NCBI GenBank assembly: GCA_965153455.1
Contig: OZ234494.1
Location: 6,882,001 to 6,946,000, forward strand
Direction: 5' to 3'
DNA: 64,000 nucleotides
From: Sphagnum compactum
Lineage: Eukaryota > Bryophyta > Sphagnopsida > Sphagnales
The position numbers were made by a program, and so were the translations under genes. The notes below the pieces were generated by a model. It ran no database searches and had not been told where the DNA came from. It saw only the letters and a program-made list of their open reading frames with translations. The first letter of the stretch is position 1, and every line of letters starts with the position of its first letter. Shown piece after piece: positions 12,401 to 23,795 of this stretch.

Positions 12401-13516
12401 AATAAAGTCAGAGAAGGGGAAGATGGCACTTCTCTTTTCACCTATCTAGAAGCCATTGGTGGTTTGCTAAAGCATCATCATAAGTTGGAATTGAACCATT
12501 TATTCGTGTGACATGTTGCATTATGTGACATATGGTTGCACATTGAGTGTTTATAATGCAATCACATTTTGAAAAAATCTATGTTACATAGTAGAATAAC
12601 TACATGAAAACTAAACAATTATCATTAGTTCATGTACAAGAAGAAAAAAACATCTACCAAGTACAAGAGTAACCTTTGACACTTGTTAGAAGGCATCATA
12701 CATAACATCATGAACAGAACATACCTTGATAGACTCAAGCTCAGTAAGACATACTACCACTTCCTTGTCCACTTGTGAGAACTTAGATAGGGTTAAGGCA
12801 ATTTGTTGATCATCATCATCCAAATCATTTAAAGCATTTTGTGTTGACAAGAGCTTGAGGGCTTTGGCCCTACTCTATGTTCATCTATCTCCATGTATTC
12901 CAATCATATACTATCATCCAATTTATCAACATGATCTCCACCTTGCTCAAAGAATTTTGTGTCCACTCCTTTTGACCTACTATATGTTATTGCAGTTGTA
13001 TCAATTCAGTTATGGGCTAGAAATGATGCCTACAAAAAGCCACTAAAGATGTGAAATGAAACACTCTTCCATGGCATAGATACATGAAATCTGAGTTTAG
13101 GTCAGAAATTCTCATAGGTGTGTGTAAACAAACCTAAGGGCAGGTCCAAATTTGGCTAACCTAAGTGCTATGAAATTGTGGCCAATCTAGCCTCCCATTG
13201 ATTGTACTTTCAAAGTATATGGAAAATTCATTATTGTTTGTAACATGATTGAATATCATTGGTATGTTTTAACTTTGGATTTGAACACATAACTTACAAA
13301 AAACCTAAAATTCTAAGGTAGGGCAAACATCCTTTAATTTTTAAAATAACATCCATCTAGATGATCAATTCACATGTATCTCAATATGCCAACTCATCAC
13401 CTAAAAAAAAAAAACAACACCCCATTAATGCAGCAAAAACTGATGTTGGTTTCAAAGGTATATGAGGCCCATTTGATGAGGCCAAATTTAAAGGTTGAAG
13501 GTTCAATGCATTAAAG
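9421..13516. other. Intergenic, no recognisable gene
   Basis: AT-rich, stop-dense sequence on both strands. The first ~400 bases may be the decayed N-terminal and 5' side of the Helitron. Short open frames at 10710-10892 and 12855-13046 have no family resemblance I can see. I see no convincing tandem array, terminal repeat or tRNA. Confidence 0.4.
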
Positions 13517-14370
13517 TTGAAGTTTAACATGCAAGTGCTCATTAATAGAACTAGTAAGGCCTACCTCCTGTTCAACAACAATATAATTGGAATCACGAAT
13601 GAAACCATTGAGATGGTGAGATTCAAATCCTCTAACTTGCACCACGCATGTTTGAAGTCTTATGCACGCTTGGGGGCAAATGCTCTACTTTTTGTTCACC
13701 CAATCATTCCACCTTTCCATCTAGCCTCTAATGTTTTTTCATTTATGTTACACATTAGATTGGGCCTCCCCCATCTTTTAACTCTGGGAGCGACTATTGC
13801 ATACATGGCCAACCCTTAAAATCTTAAGATAGGGACCCACCTTTTTCATTGCTCCCATGGTGGGGAACGGATTGCATTGTGAGAACCATGGGTTTCATGT
13901 GTCACATGAGTAAACACATGTCCTTCCACCACCTCCCCTTCAGTTATTTCGTTGCCAAATTATTGATATCATGTTATCAACTAATGGCATTCATAAATTG
14001 GTGGATGTGGTCATTGTCAATCCTACCCAAGTAGATTTGGTTTCTCAAGTTGTTTCATCTTGCAAAGCAACCACAACAATGGCGGTTTAAGCAAAGGAAG
14101 GACTTTATCATGATCAACACCTGACATATGCCTTTCTTCTCCAACAAGCAAATGACTTTTTTCATCAATATGTTAGCATGGCATGGTTAGCAAAGGGGGG
14201 ATTAGTGGCCTTCCTTTGACAACTTTACATACCCTTTATGGGCAAAAAATGTTGATAGTTTTGCAGAAATCACAAGTTATTTCTATTTTGAAACATGCCA
14301 TCATTGCAAATTAACGTCCTTCTAGGCTTCTTGTGCTTTTAGGTTTCCTTCCTTTTTAAAAAAAATATGT
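13517..14370 (+). pseudogene. Non-LTR reverse-transcriptase ORF 3' end, decayed, copy 1
   Basis: The frame around 13600-13819 (KSYARLGANALLFVHPIIPP, then LHIRLGLPH) is continued by GTHLFHCSHGGERIAL from about 13826 and KLVDVVIVNPTQVDLVSQVV from about 13998. Then follow AKEGLYHD, LLQQANDFFHQYVSMAWLAK and ISILKHAII. This is the order seen in the C-terminal region of plant LINE-type polymerase proteins: a zinc-knuckle-like block, then an endonuclease-like block (DVVI-PT-DLV). Stops and a deletion of about ten residues (the counterpart of FPLVIEVFGC in copy 2) show it is dead. The family name is from memory and moderately sure. The relationship to the copy at 15105 is directly visible. Confidence 0.65.
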
Positions 14371-15104
14371 TTTTTACAACTAGTGGGGGTTATAATTCTT
14401 GCAACTGATGGGGGCTATAATTTTTGCAACTAGTGGGGGCTCTGGAACATAATTTGTTTTTTTCCCCCCTGACCCACATTGGGTGTTTGCACTTGTGGCT
14501 TGGACTTGGGTCCTCTCTCATTGTTTTTCCTTTCCCCTTTTGTTGGGTGTTTTGTTCAATAAATCTTGCTATGGTTTAATCATTTTATTACCTTTAGCAA
14601 ATTGTGCAAAAATGTTGGGCTAAAACCATATTGCTAAGCCAAACATTTTTTTGATTTTTTTTCATCTAATTTTAATGGGGAGGCTCACATACTTAACATC
14701 ACTAGAGACACTTTAAGGAGGTGAACGTGTTAGTCCATGTGCTGCTTTGTTTTGGCCTTGAGTGAAGGCCTCTTAGATGTTGCAATATTTAATCCAGGAG
14801 TAATTTTGTTTTAGGAATTTTTGTTTGTAGCCAAAATGGTGATCATTCATAAGATGTAGAAACAATGATGATCATCCCAAGGAAAATTTAGACAAATTTG
14901 GCACCAAATCAAACATAAAATGTAAAACAATTAATCATCCTTCTATGTATTTGGGTACACAATGAAAATGATGAAACCTGAATTGCCAAACTTCATAAAA
15001 AGAAAGCACCCAAAAAAGGGGAAAAAAAAAACAAAGGGGAAGGACCAAAGTGCAAACAAACAAACAACCCAAAAAAAACATGCCACATGGAGAAAAGGGA
15101 ACCA
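14371..15104. other. Junction between two inverted retrotransposon 3' ends
   Basis: On the + strand, after copy 1, there is a T/C-rich tail with GGGTGTTTGCACTTGTGGC and CCTTTCCCCTTTTGTTGGG. At about 14990-15100 the reverse complement of a similar tail appears (GGGTTGTTTGTTTGTTTGCA and CCTTCCCCTTTTG when read on the - strand). So these are the 3' tails of the two copies facing each other. A block of three GCAACTNGTGGGGGCT-like repeats lies at about 14380-14440. The centre, about 14570-14980, has no recognised content. Confidence 0.55.
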
Positions 15105-15536
15105 TTAAGTACCAAAACCTCCATTAGTCACGTGGAGCATATCAACTAAAGAAAGGGGAGGTAAGCTCGATAAAATTCCAAGCCTAGAAGAACCCTCCCC
15201 TACAATAACAACATGCCTCAAGATGGAGGTGGCATTTGCTATCCATAAAGCCACTAATATTCTCTGTTTATAAAAGGAATGCAACACCGATAAAAGATGG
15301 CCTCTAGTGGTTTTTGTTGTCCATGCCATGTTAGCACATCGATGAACAAAGTTGTTGGATTGTTGGTGAAGACACCCAAAAACCTCTATAACAAGAGGAA
15401 AAAACATGTCCGTTGGATAATAATCATGATGAAGTCCTTCCTTCAATTGAGCCACCATGGTCGTCCCCACCCTCCTAGAAAAAACTACTCGTGAAACTAA
15501 ATCTATTCGTAAAAACCATATATATGAATCTAACAA
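15105..15536 (-). pseudogene. Non-LTR reverse-transcriptase ORF 3' end, copy 2 (inverted), 143-residue open frame
   Basis: An open - strand frame of 143 residues contains IDLVSRVVFSRRVGTTMVAQ, LKEGLHHDYYPTDMFFPLVI, EVFGCLHQQSNNFVHRCANM and VLHSFYKQRILVAL. It aligns by eye with copy 1 at 13998-14370 (DLVSQVV, AKEGLYHD, LLQQANDFFHQYVSMAWLAK). It carries no complete enzymatic domain. The upstream part of the protein is missing beyond about 15540. Interpreted as a truncated retrotransposon 3' end, the normal result of incomplete reverse transcription. Confidence 0.65.
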
Positions 15537-16079
15537 CTTTTAATCCTTTTTTTTCCTCTTTTGATAATTGAAAACCTTTGAAATGGCTTCTTTTTCAAGA
15601 TTTTAATAATAACATTTTGTTTTTCGCCAAGAAAAATAAAGATGCCTAGGACTTGTTAATTTTGGACTTGAAAACGTTGATTTTCTCTTGCACTACTAGA
15701 ATTCCTATTTTTTCAAATTGACCAAGTTGACTAAATGGGTTTTTTTTACTAGAGGACATAATTTTTTACTAAAGGCCAAGGGCTTGAATGACAGTGGGTA
15801 TTTTTTGACTAATCAATTTGACTAGAATGATCAATTTGACAATTAGTCTAGTCAAATTGGACTTTAAAATACCACCTAATCAAATTGGTTAAGGGCCTAA
15901 TCAATAAGACCACTCAATTTAGTCAAATTGGCAAGTGCCATACTCAATAAGGACACCTATTATATTCAATCAATAAGGCTAACTAAATAGGCCTAGTCAA
16001 AAAAGTCAATTACAAATTCTAATACTAGTTGGGTATCTTGGGACTACATTTAACATTTTGATTATGTTTGACCAATTAG

Positions 16080-17760
16080 AAACAATTTGGAAAATGTAAA
16101 AGTTAGCTAATCATAACTAAATGAATCATGACCAAATTAATTATGATTAAACTAATTATATGTATGGTTTATCCAACTATGGTTAAATTAACTATATTGA
16201 AATTAATTATGGTTCAACTACTTATGAAAAAATTAATTAATATTCAAACTAACCATAATTAATCTAACCATGGTCAATTTAATCATGTTCAATTAACCAT
16301 AGTTTGTTTAGTTGTATATGTTTTAACCATGCTTAGTTTAACCATATTTAATTTAACCATTGTTCACTTATACATAATTAATTATTCCATCATTTTTTTG
16401 GCCCATATCTAATTTAATTATGGCTAGTTTAGCCATAAGTAATCTAGCAATTATAAAGAGTTTAACCATGGTCAATTTAAAATAATTGGTTTAACCTTAG
16501 TAAGTTTAGCCATGATAATTAGTTTAACATAATTAATTTAACCAATACTAATTGGGCCATTGTTGGCTTTGCCATAATGAATTTAACCATGGTTATTATA
16601 AGCATAACTAAATTAACTAAATTTATTTTTCACATGTTATTATTTTACCTTAAGAAATTAAACCATAATCAATATACCCATAATTTTGTCATAATTAATT
16701 TCTACAAAATTGGTTTTGCCATAAAATACTTAGTCATTAGTTAGTTTAACCATATTAATTTATTAGTGGTTAGTTTAAGCAAATTTTATTTACTCATGAT
16801 TAGTTTAACCATTTCTAGTGTAGCCATATTTAGTTTTTCCATAAATATTTAAACCATTTTGATTATAGCCATGATTATTTCATTCATGTTTATTTTAGTC
16901 ATAATTAATTTTTGCATAGTTGGTTTTGCCATAAAATATTTATTCATTAGTTAGTTTAGCAATATTAACTTTATTAGTGGGTAGTTGAACCAAATTGATT
17001 TACTCATGGTTAGTTTAACAATTTTTAGTTTAGCCATGGTCAATTTTGCCATAATTATTTTAACAATTTTTTGAAAACCATAATTACTTCATTCATGTTT
17101 ATTTTAACCATAATTAATTTTTGGATAGTTGATCTTTGCCATAAAATATATATTCATTAGTTTGTTTAACCATATTAACTTTATTAGTAGTTAGTTGAAC
17201 CAAATTTATTTACTCATGGTGATTTTAACCATTTATAGTTTAGCCATTGGTTAATTTTTCCATAAATATTTTAACTATTTTTATTTTAGCCATAAATAAT
17301 TTATGCATAATTGGTTTAGCCACAAAATATTTATTCATTGGTTAGTTTAGCCATATTAACTTTATTCATGGTTAGTTTAGCCATGGTTGGTTTAACCATA
17401 AATTATATATTCTTTAGCTAGTTTGGCCATATTTATTTTACTCGTGGTTAATTTAATCATTTCTAGTTTAGTCATAAAATAGTTATTCATTTGTTAGTTT
17501 AACCATATTTATTCATTGGTTAGCTTGGCCTTGTTTACTTTATTCATGGTTAGTTTCATCATATTTATTTAGATATGGTTAATTGAACCATAATTAGTTT
17601 AGTCATGGTTTTTTTCCATAACTATTTTTAATTTTTGATTGGTTTAACCATTACTAGTTTAATATTCATTAATTTTTCCATAATTACTTTAGTTGTGGTT
17701 GGTTTAAACATTATTTTACCAATCATTAATTTTGCCATAATTAATTTATCCTAGGTTAAA
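16080..17760 (+). repeat. Degenerate short-unit array (AGTTTAACCAT-like) inside CACTA element 1
   Basis: About 1.7 kb in which a core like TTAGTTTAACCATAATTAAT recurs roughly every 15-30 bases with many variants (TTTAGCCAT, TTTTGCCATAA, TTTATTCATGG). Stops occur in every frame, so it is not coding. Longer near-copies are nested in it: about 16690-16790, 16910-17010 and 17110-17210 share the order TTTTGCCATAAAATA, TTCATTAGTTAGTTTA, AACTTTATTAGT and TTTACTCATGGTTA, indicating a secondary period near 200 bases. Confidence 0.8.
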
Positions 17761-18779
17761 TTAGGCACCTATTTAACTTATGTAATGTAAATATGTGGTT
17801 AAATACCTATTTAACTTATGTAATGTAAATACAATTAGCTTATATGTAAGTGTTTTTATTTATACATACCATACTTATACTCCATTTATTTACCTATATT
17901 TTAGCTTATAGGTAACTTAGTTATATAGGCTAAAGTAGGCCATTTATATACCCATGATAAATTATTAATTAATTAATTAATTATTTATTTATTTACCTAA
18001 AATACACTAATGAATGTGTAATTAAATAGTTAAATATTAATTATTACAAATACATTGTTCATAATATATAATGAATTAAGTCAAATTTGTAAGGATTAAT
18101 TATAATTTGGTTGTAATTATCAATCAACAATATAGTACATTATAACTATCTTGATATTTTATATAATTCAAGGATTTATAATATGGTTGTAGTTATTAAT
18201 TATAATTAAATAACTAGACATTAACTATTATTAATTTTTTATTTAACTTAATTAACATACATATTTACCTACCTTTTTATTTATTTACTTAAATTATGTA
18301 TCTTACGTAGTTATTTAGTAATAATGTTATATGAATTAAAAGGCTCTAGTGTTGTGTGGACATGAAAATGTTTCTCCCTCCCAAAATTTGTCCCATATTG
18401 TTTGTCATCCTTTTCAAATGATGTGCAATATAAATAGATGCACCATAAGCATCCAAAACATAAGAAATATTTTTAAAAGGAAGGTCACTTGGGATGAGCC
18501 AATTGAAAAGGCTCAACCTTAAAGGCCAAATTCAAAATGAAATAAGATTTTCCTACCTAGGTCATATAGGTGTAGGCTTAATCTAGGTGATGTACATTTA
18601 AGCCTAGTATAGGTCATATCTTAGGTTGCCCTAGCCTATTTTAGGCTTCTATACTTAGTTGTTAGTTATAAGCTCCTAAACCTAGACCTAGGAATGTAGG
18701 TTGTACGTTCCTAAACATAGGGACCTTAGGAGTAAGTATCTAATTTTAGGTCTAACCTAGGTTATTTAGGTTTTATCCA

Positions 18780-19180
18780 CGTGGCATAGCTTAATGGCTA
18801 ATATTTAAATGTCACATGGCATAATCGAGATGGCCAATGTTTAAATGTCATGTGTCATAACCTAGATGGCCAATATTTAAATGCCATGTGGCATAACCTA
18901 GATGGCCAATGTTTAAATGTCACGTGGCATAATTTAGATGGCCAATCTTTAAATGCCACATGGCACAACCTAGATGGCCAATGTTTAAATGCCACATGGC
19001 ATAACTTAGATATCTCACGTGGCATACCCTAGGTGGCCAATGTTTAAATGCCATGTGGCATAACATAGATGGACAATGTTTTAATCTCATGTGGCATTAG
19101 CCTAGGTGGCCAATGTCTAAATGCCATGTGGCTTAACTTGGGTGGCCATTGTTTAAATGTCACATGGCATTTGCTTAGTC
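18780..19180 (+). repeat. 36-bp tandem array inside CACTA element 1
   Basis: About eleven units of the form ATGTGGCATAACCTAGATGG + CCAATGTTTAAATGCC, each 36 bp with a few substitutions; one unit (about 18994-19018) is truncated. Because 36 is a multiple of three, a 60-residue open frame (18850-19032, repeated HNLDGQ) appears. I treat it as a by-product of the repeat, not a gene. Confidence 0.88.
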
Positions 19181-19450
19181 GAAATGGTGTTTGACTAGTC
19201 AAAAAATCATTTGATTGCTATATTGACTAGTCAAAAATATTAGTTGAAATGACTAATCAAAAGTACCAGTTGAAATGACTAGTCAAAAATGCCAACTTAG
19301 GCTTGTTCAAAAAGTACATGGCCCAATCACAACGGACATGTTCAAAGCGACTTGTCCAAAATGATTAGGAGGTTTTTTTTAAGCATGTCCAAAATGGGTC
19401 TTTTTTGACCAAATTTTCTAATTAAAAAAAAAGGAATTTTAGTAGTGTTG

Positions 19451-21084
19451 GTAGCATTTATAAGCAAACCCCAAAAAAATAGTGTTGGCCGGTCCAGGGT
19501 ACTAGGTTAGTTATTTTCCATGGTATTAATGTAGGTGTTGGTTCACCCCAAGCCCAATTTGGGTTTGGGTGACTTCCTTTTCATGATTTTGGGTGTGCTC
19601 CACTAGCCATATATTGTGATATGTACCACCATTTTTGTCTAGTTCTCAATTTTGAAAGGAACCTTCAGATTGGATTTTTCAATTGTGTTTTCTTACACGA
19701 GAGCACATGAACATGAACAAATTTTGGGTGCCACATATGTCCTTTAAGTGATTCTAATGTATCCTCCAAGTTCAAAAAATGTAATTGCGAAAAATCCCAA
19801 CAGCACAAGGACTCATCCAGCCTATGATATGATATGGTATTCAATTATAGTAAACAGGTCGTTGCCAAACCAACGATGAGCATTTCTTCAGAACTTTGAA
19901 AATTGTGTCGCAAGGAACAACAATCGGTAGTGCATTTTGTTATATTCTTATTGAGTGTTTGATATGAAGCTTCAATTAATCATTCACTCACTTGAAAAGC
20001 ATTGCATTGCATTGCATCATTAGTTTCACAAATTGTTAGCCATAAGGACATCTTTGCAAGTGAGTATCTCTATTGTTCAAATGTTTAAGTCGGTGTTGGG
20101 TGGTTATCATAACCAAGAACATACCACCAACATGTTTATCCAAGCAATTTTGAAGGTTCATAATTGTGGATCTCAAGAATCAAAAGATTTGGTTCTAATA
20201 TTTAACCATAGTTCTCATAATTTTGAAAAGAATCAAATTGGTTAGTTGGATTAAGAATCAACTAACTGCACATTAAAATTGGTTAAAATCAAAACCATTT
20301 AATTATTTAATTGAGAATAAAAAAATTGACTAGGTAACTAATTTGTTACTATTGGTTGTTGACTTGGGCTTGAATGACCTAACCCCCATGACTACACCAG
20401 TTTCGTTTCAAATGAACTAGTGATCATCCAATTACTAAACCTAGTACAATCACAGAGGTTGAGTCACATTATTTTTGGCTCGCCCTTCGAGAGAATGTTT
20501 TTCAATCGTGGACCCTGTTCACCCAACTACCCCATTCAAAAAACATATTCCTAACTACCTCGCTCTTCTACCTATGTCATGGATTTTTTTTCAATTTTTT
20601 TTTTGGCCATCATTATCACTATTGTTGCTACAAATTTGAAAGAACAATGCCATTGCTCATTGCCGTCATTGATGTTTAAAAAAGAACTAGGAGTTGCTGG
20701 AAGTTCAAGGTGTGAGCAATGCAAGGTGCAACATCTTCAAGAAGACACAAAAATAAGGTACGTCTTTTACATTTTTTTTCTGCACTTGGTTTCTTTACAT
20801 TTTCAGTTTGGGTTTAGGTTTATGAGACCTTTAATTGCTTTGCTTGCTTTTAGAGTTCATTAGCGTTTGGACTGTGTTTTAACTACGGATTTGATTTGTT
20901 TGTTGGAATAATCGTTGTTGGAATGATCATTGTTTGAGCTTGCAAGAGCGATTGTGTTTCTTGGAGCGATCATTATTAAAACAAAAGACCGATCATATTT
21001 GTTGAAAAGCAAGTACATTTTTCTTTTAGGTCTATTTTATTAAAAAAAAATTTGTTGTGCTTGTAGAAGATGACGATGAACTAG
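19451..21084. other. Intergenic, no recognisable gene
   Basis: Mixed single-copy-like sequence between the two CACTA elements. Open frames at 20033-20245 and 20579-20863 have no recognisable family. GATCATT and AATGATC strings recur at about 20910-20995. No terminal repeats were found. Confidence 0.4.
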
Positions 21085-22367
21085 TTTCACTACTAGAAAT
21101 TTTGTGTTTTGCAACTATCGTTTGTAACTAAAATTCAGTTGCATGCGACACATGCAACTACAAATTTGTGTAGTTATCTAAGACAAGTTGCACATGACAT
21201 TTAGCTACATGCAACACTATGTATGCAACATGTATATATGGTGCTAATATACATGTTCATCCATACATACTAATCCAAATGTAGTAAACCTTATGTGCAA
21301 CTCTCCTTGCAACTACAATGTAACTAATAAAAATATGACATGTGTTTAAAAATTGGATAACTAGCTTGTGGACACGTGTCACTTTTAATTATTTTTTTGT
21401 TTTCAAAATTAAAAATTCATTGGATTAATCTCAATCATTAAAATTTTCGCCACTAAAATGATGACATGTGGCACACCATGGAACCTTCATTGACCATTTG
21501 ACACGTGTCCTTTTTTAACACCAATTATATGATGACACGTGGTAATTAAGGCCCACCTAAATTTAATTTTAAAATATTAATTAATGAGAATTTTAAATCG
21601 TCTAATTTATGGCTAATAAGATGTTAACACGTGTTGCCTAGGTAGGTAGGTAATTATTAAACCCTATAAGGTAAGTAGGTAATTATTAAACCCTATAAGG
21701 TAAATAGGTTTATTTAGGTATGTAAATAGGTTGAACATAGTTAGGTTTAAGCTATATAGGTAAAATTAGAATTATTTTATTTTATTTTAAAGATTAACCA
21801 TTTCATAAAGGTCAAGCTTAATTAATATAATTTAATTTATTTTAACCATAAATAATTTAGCCTAACTTAATTTAGCCATATTTATTTTAACCTAATTTAT
21901 TTTAGCCATAATTAATATAGTTTAATTTATTTTAATCATAAATAATTTAGCCTAACTTAGTTTAATTATGGTTAGTTTAGCCTAATTTAATTTAGCCATG
22001 GTTAGTTTAACTTTTTTGTTTATTTAGCCTAGGTTAATTTAACCATGGTTATTTTAGCTTAGGTTAGTTTATGTTAGCCTAAGTTAACATGGGGTTAACC
22101 TTAATATTAGAAGCACATAGTATTATTATACATAGCCTATGTAGATATATATAAATATATATAAGTTTACGCCATCATTTTTATGACACGTGTCCATGTT
22201 GTATACATTTAGTTGCACGTTAGTTGCATGCACACCCGTATGGCTGAAAAATTATACAATACCAAATTAATAGTTGCAAACATGATCGAGATAGTTGCAA
22301 ACGACAACCAGTTACATGCCACTTGCATAGTGACTAGTTGCAAATGACAGGATTCCTAGTAATGTTT
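21085..22367. mobile_element. CACTA DNA transposon 2, non-autonomous, 1,277 bp, with TSD TTT
   Basis: The left end is CACTACTAGAAATTTTG from 21088. The right end (to 22364), reverse complemented, is CATTACTAGGAATCCTG. TTT flanks both sides (21085-21087 and 22365-22367). Subterminal repeats based on AGTTGCA/TGCAACT occur near both ends (about 21105-21320 and 22200-22345), arranged in both orientations. The middle has TTTAGCCTAA/TTTAACCAT-like sequence (about 21790-22090) reminiscent of the interior of CACTA element 1. There are no coding frames. The ends differ from element 1 beyond the first dozen bases, so the two belong to different subfamilies. Confidence 0.85.
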
Positions 22368-22439
22368 GTTGTCTTTGGATTTCTTTTGTGTTGCGATCAA
22401 AAGACTACGATAAGCCTAATTGCTTGTCATCATTCTTTT

Positions 22440-23795
22440 GGTTTATTGTTTGGGGCGTTGCAATAGAAGATTAGAAGATGACGTCGAGCCTCGTTGTCCT
22501 CTTCTTATTTGTCTTTTTCATTTGCTACAACATAAGATGACGAAAGCCAAACTTGTCATCATTTATTTTTTCATTCACTGCCAGAAGACAATGATGAATG
22601 AGGGGCTTGTTGTCATCTTCTCCCTTTTTTTTCATTAGCTGCAAAAGACAACGACGAGCCCTTGACTCATCGTCATCTTATTGTGTTTTCTCCATTAAAT
22701 GCAGACAATGACGATGAGCTAGGGGCTCGTCATCGTCTTTTCCCTTTTTCATTAGTTGCAAAAGACGACGACGAGCCCCCAGCCCATCTTCATCTTCTTG
22801 TGTGTTTTTTCCATTAATTGCAAACAACAATGACGAGTTGGGGGCTTCTCATCATCGGCTAGTTTTTTTTCAATACCTACAAAAAACGACGACAAGCCCA
22901 TGATTTGTCATCATCTTATGATACTTTGTTCATTAATTCCAAAAGACAACGACGAGCCCCCAACTCATGATCGTCTTCTGATACTTTGGTCATTAGTTCT
23001 AGAAGACAACGACAAGCCCCCGACTTGTTGTCGTTTTCTAATACTTTGTTCATTAATTTCAGAAAACAATGATGAACCAATGATCGTCATTGTCTATTTT
23101 TTGTTTATGTGCACCTAAAGAAGATGACAACGAACGTTGGTTCATTGTCATCTTTTTTTGTTCATGCATTCAAAAGACAATGATGAGCCTACCAAGCTCG
23201 TTGTCGTCTTCTAAGTCTTGTTGATGGGCTGCAAACAACAACGAGTCGATCAAGTTCATCGTCGTGTTTTTGTTTTATTGCATTGCCGCACAAGATGATG
23301 ACGAGCCGACTAGGCTCATCGTCGTATTTTCTTCTTTTGATGGGCTGCAAACGAGAACGAGTCGATAACGTGTTGACTTGTCATCGTCTTCTTTTTTTGT
23401 TCATGCATTCAGAAGATGACGACAAGTTAGGCTCGTCCCTGGCTCGTCATCATCTTCATTATGTGTAGATTCCACAAAAGTCATATTATGGGTCTTATTG
23501 ATGGGTTACAAACGACGATGAAACAATAAGGTTCATTGTTGTTTTTTTTGTTTTATTGCATTGTTGCACAAGACAACAACGATGAGCCAATGAGGCTTGT
23601 CGTCGTTTTTCTTCTTTTGATGGGTTGCAAATGATGACGAGCTAACAAATTTCATTGTCATCTATGTTTTTTTGTTGTGTCATAGAAGATGACGATGAAC
23701 CAAGCTCGTCATCGTCTATTTCTTTGGTTTCATTGAGGTAGAAGACGACAACGAGCTGGCCAGGCTCCTAGTCGTCTTTTTTTGTTATTAAACAA
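22440..23795. repeat. Array of GACGA/TCGTC short hairpin units
   Basis: Units pair a GACGACGACGAGC-like arm with a nearby GCTCGTCATCGTCTT-like arm, separated by T-rich linkers such as CATTAGTTGCAAAAGA. The pattern recurs more than ten times in 1.35 kb with heavy substitution. A stretch of the same type (AAGATGACGATGAACTAG) lies at 21066-21084, just left of CACTA element 2. So that element inserted at the left edge of this array. Open frames here are repeat shadows. Confidence 0.75.

Larger units (their letters stand above)
15688..19450. mobile_element. CACTA (En/Spm) DNA transposon, non-autonomous, 3,757 bp, with TSD TTG
   Basis: The left end reads CACTACTAGAATTCCTATTT from 15691. The right end (to 19447), reverse complemented, reads CACTACTAAAATTCCTTTTT. 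Both are flanked by TTG (15688-15690 and 19448-19450), the 3-bp target duplication typical of CACTA elements. Subterminal repeats of GACTAGTCAAA and its complement occur at about 15820-15990 and 19185-19300, the place where En/Spm-type elements carry transposase-binding repeats. There is no transposase-like frame. The interior is almost entirely tandem or degenerate repeat. The intact ends and perfect TSD suggest an insertion not too old compared with the surrounding fossils. Confidence 0.88.

Noticed and set aside
18850-19032. 60-codon frame with HNLDGQ repeats
   Set aside because: It is the 36-bp array inside the CACTA element; there is no start context, no homologue and no flanking gene.
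22900-23118. 72-codon frame with repeated LILCSLI..DNDEPPT text
   Set aside because: It is a reading of the GACGA hairpin array; several frames of the array give similar repetitive text.
22440-23795. Possibility that the regular repeats are a CRISPR array
   Set aside because: Units are degenerate, spacers are not unique, no cas genes exist, and the context is a plant nuclear genome.
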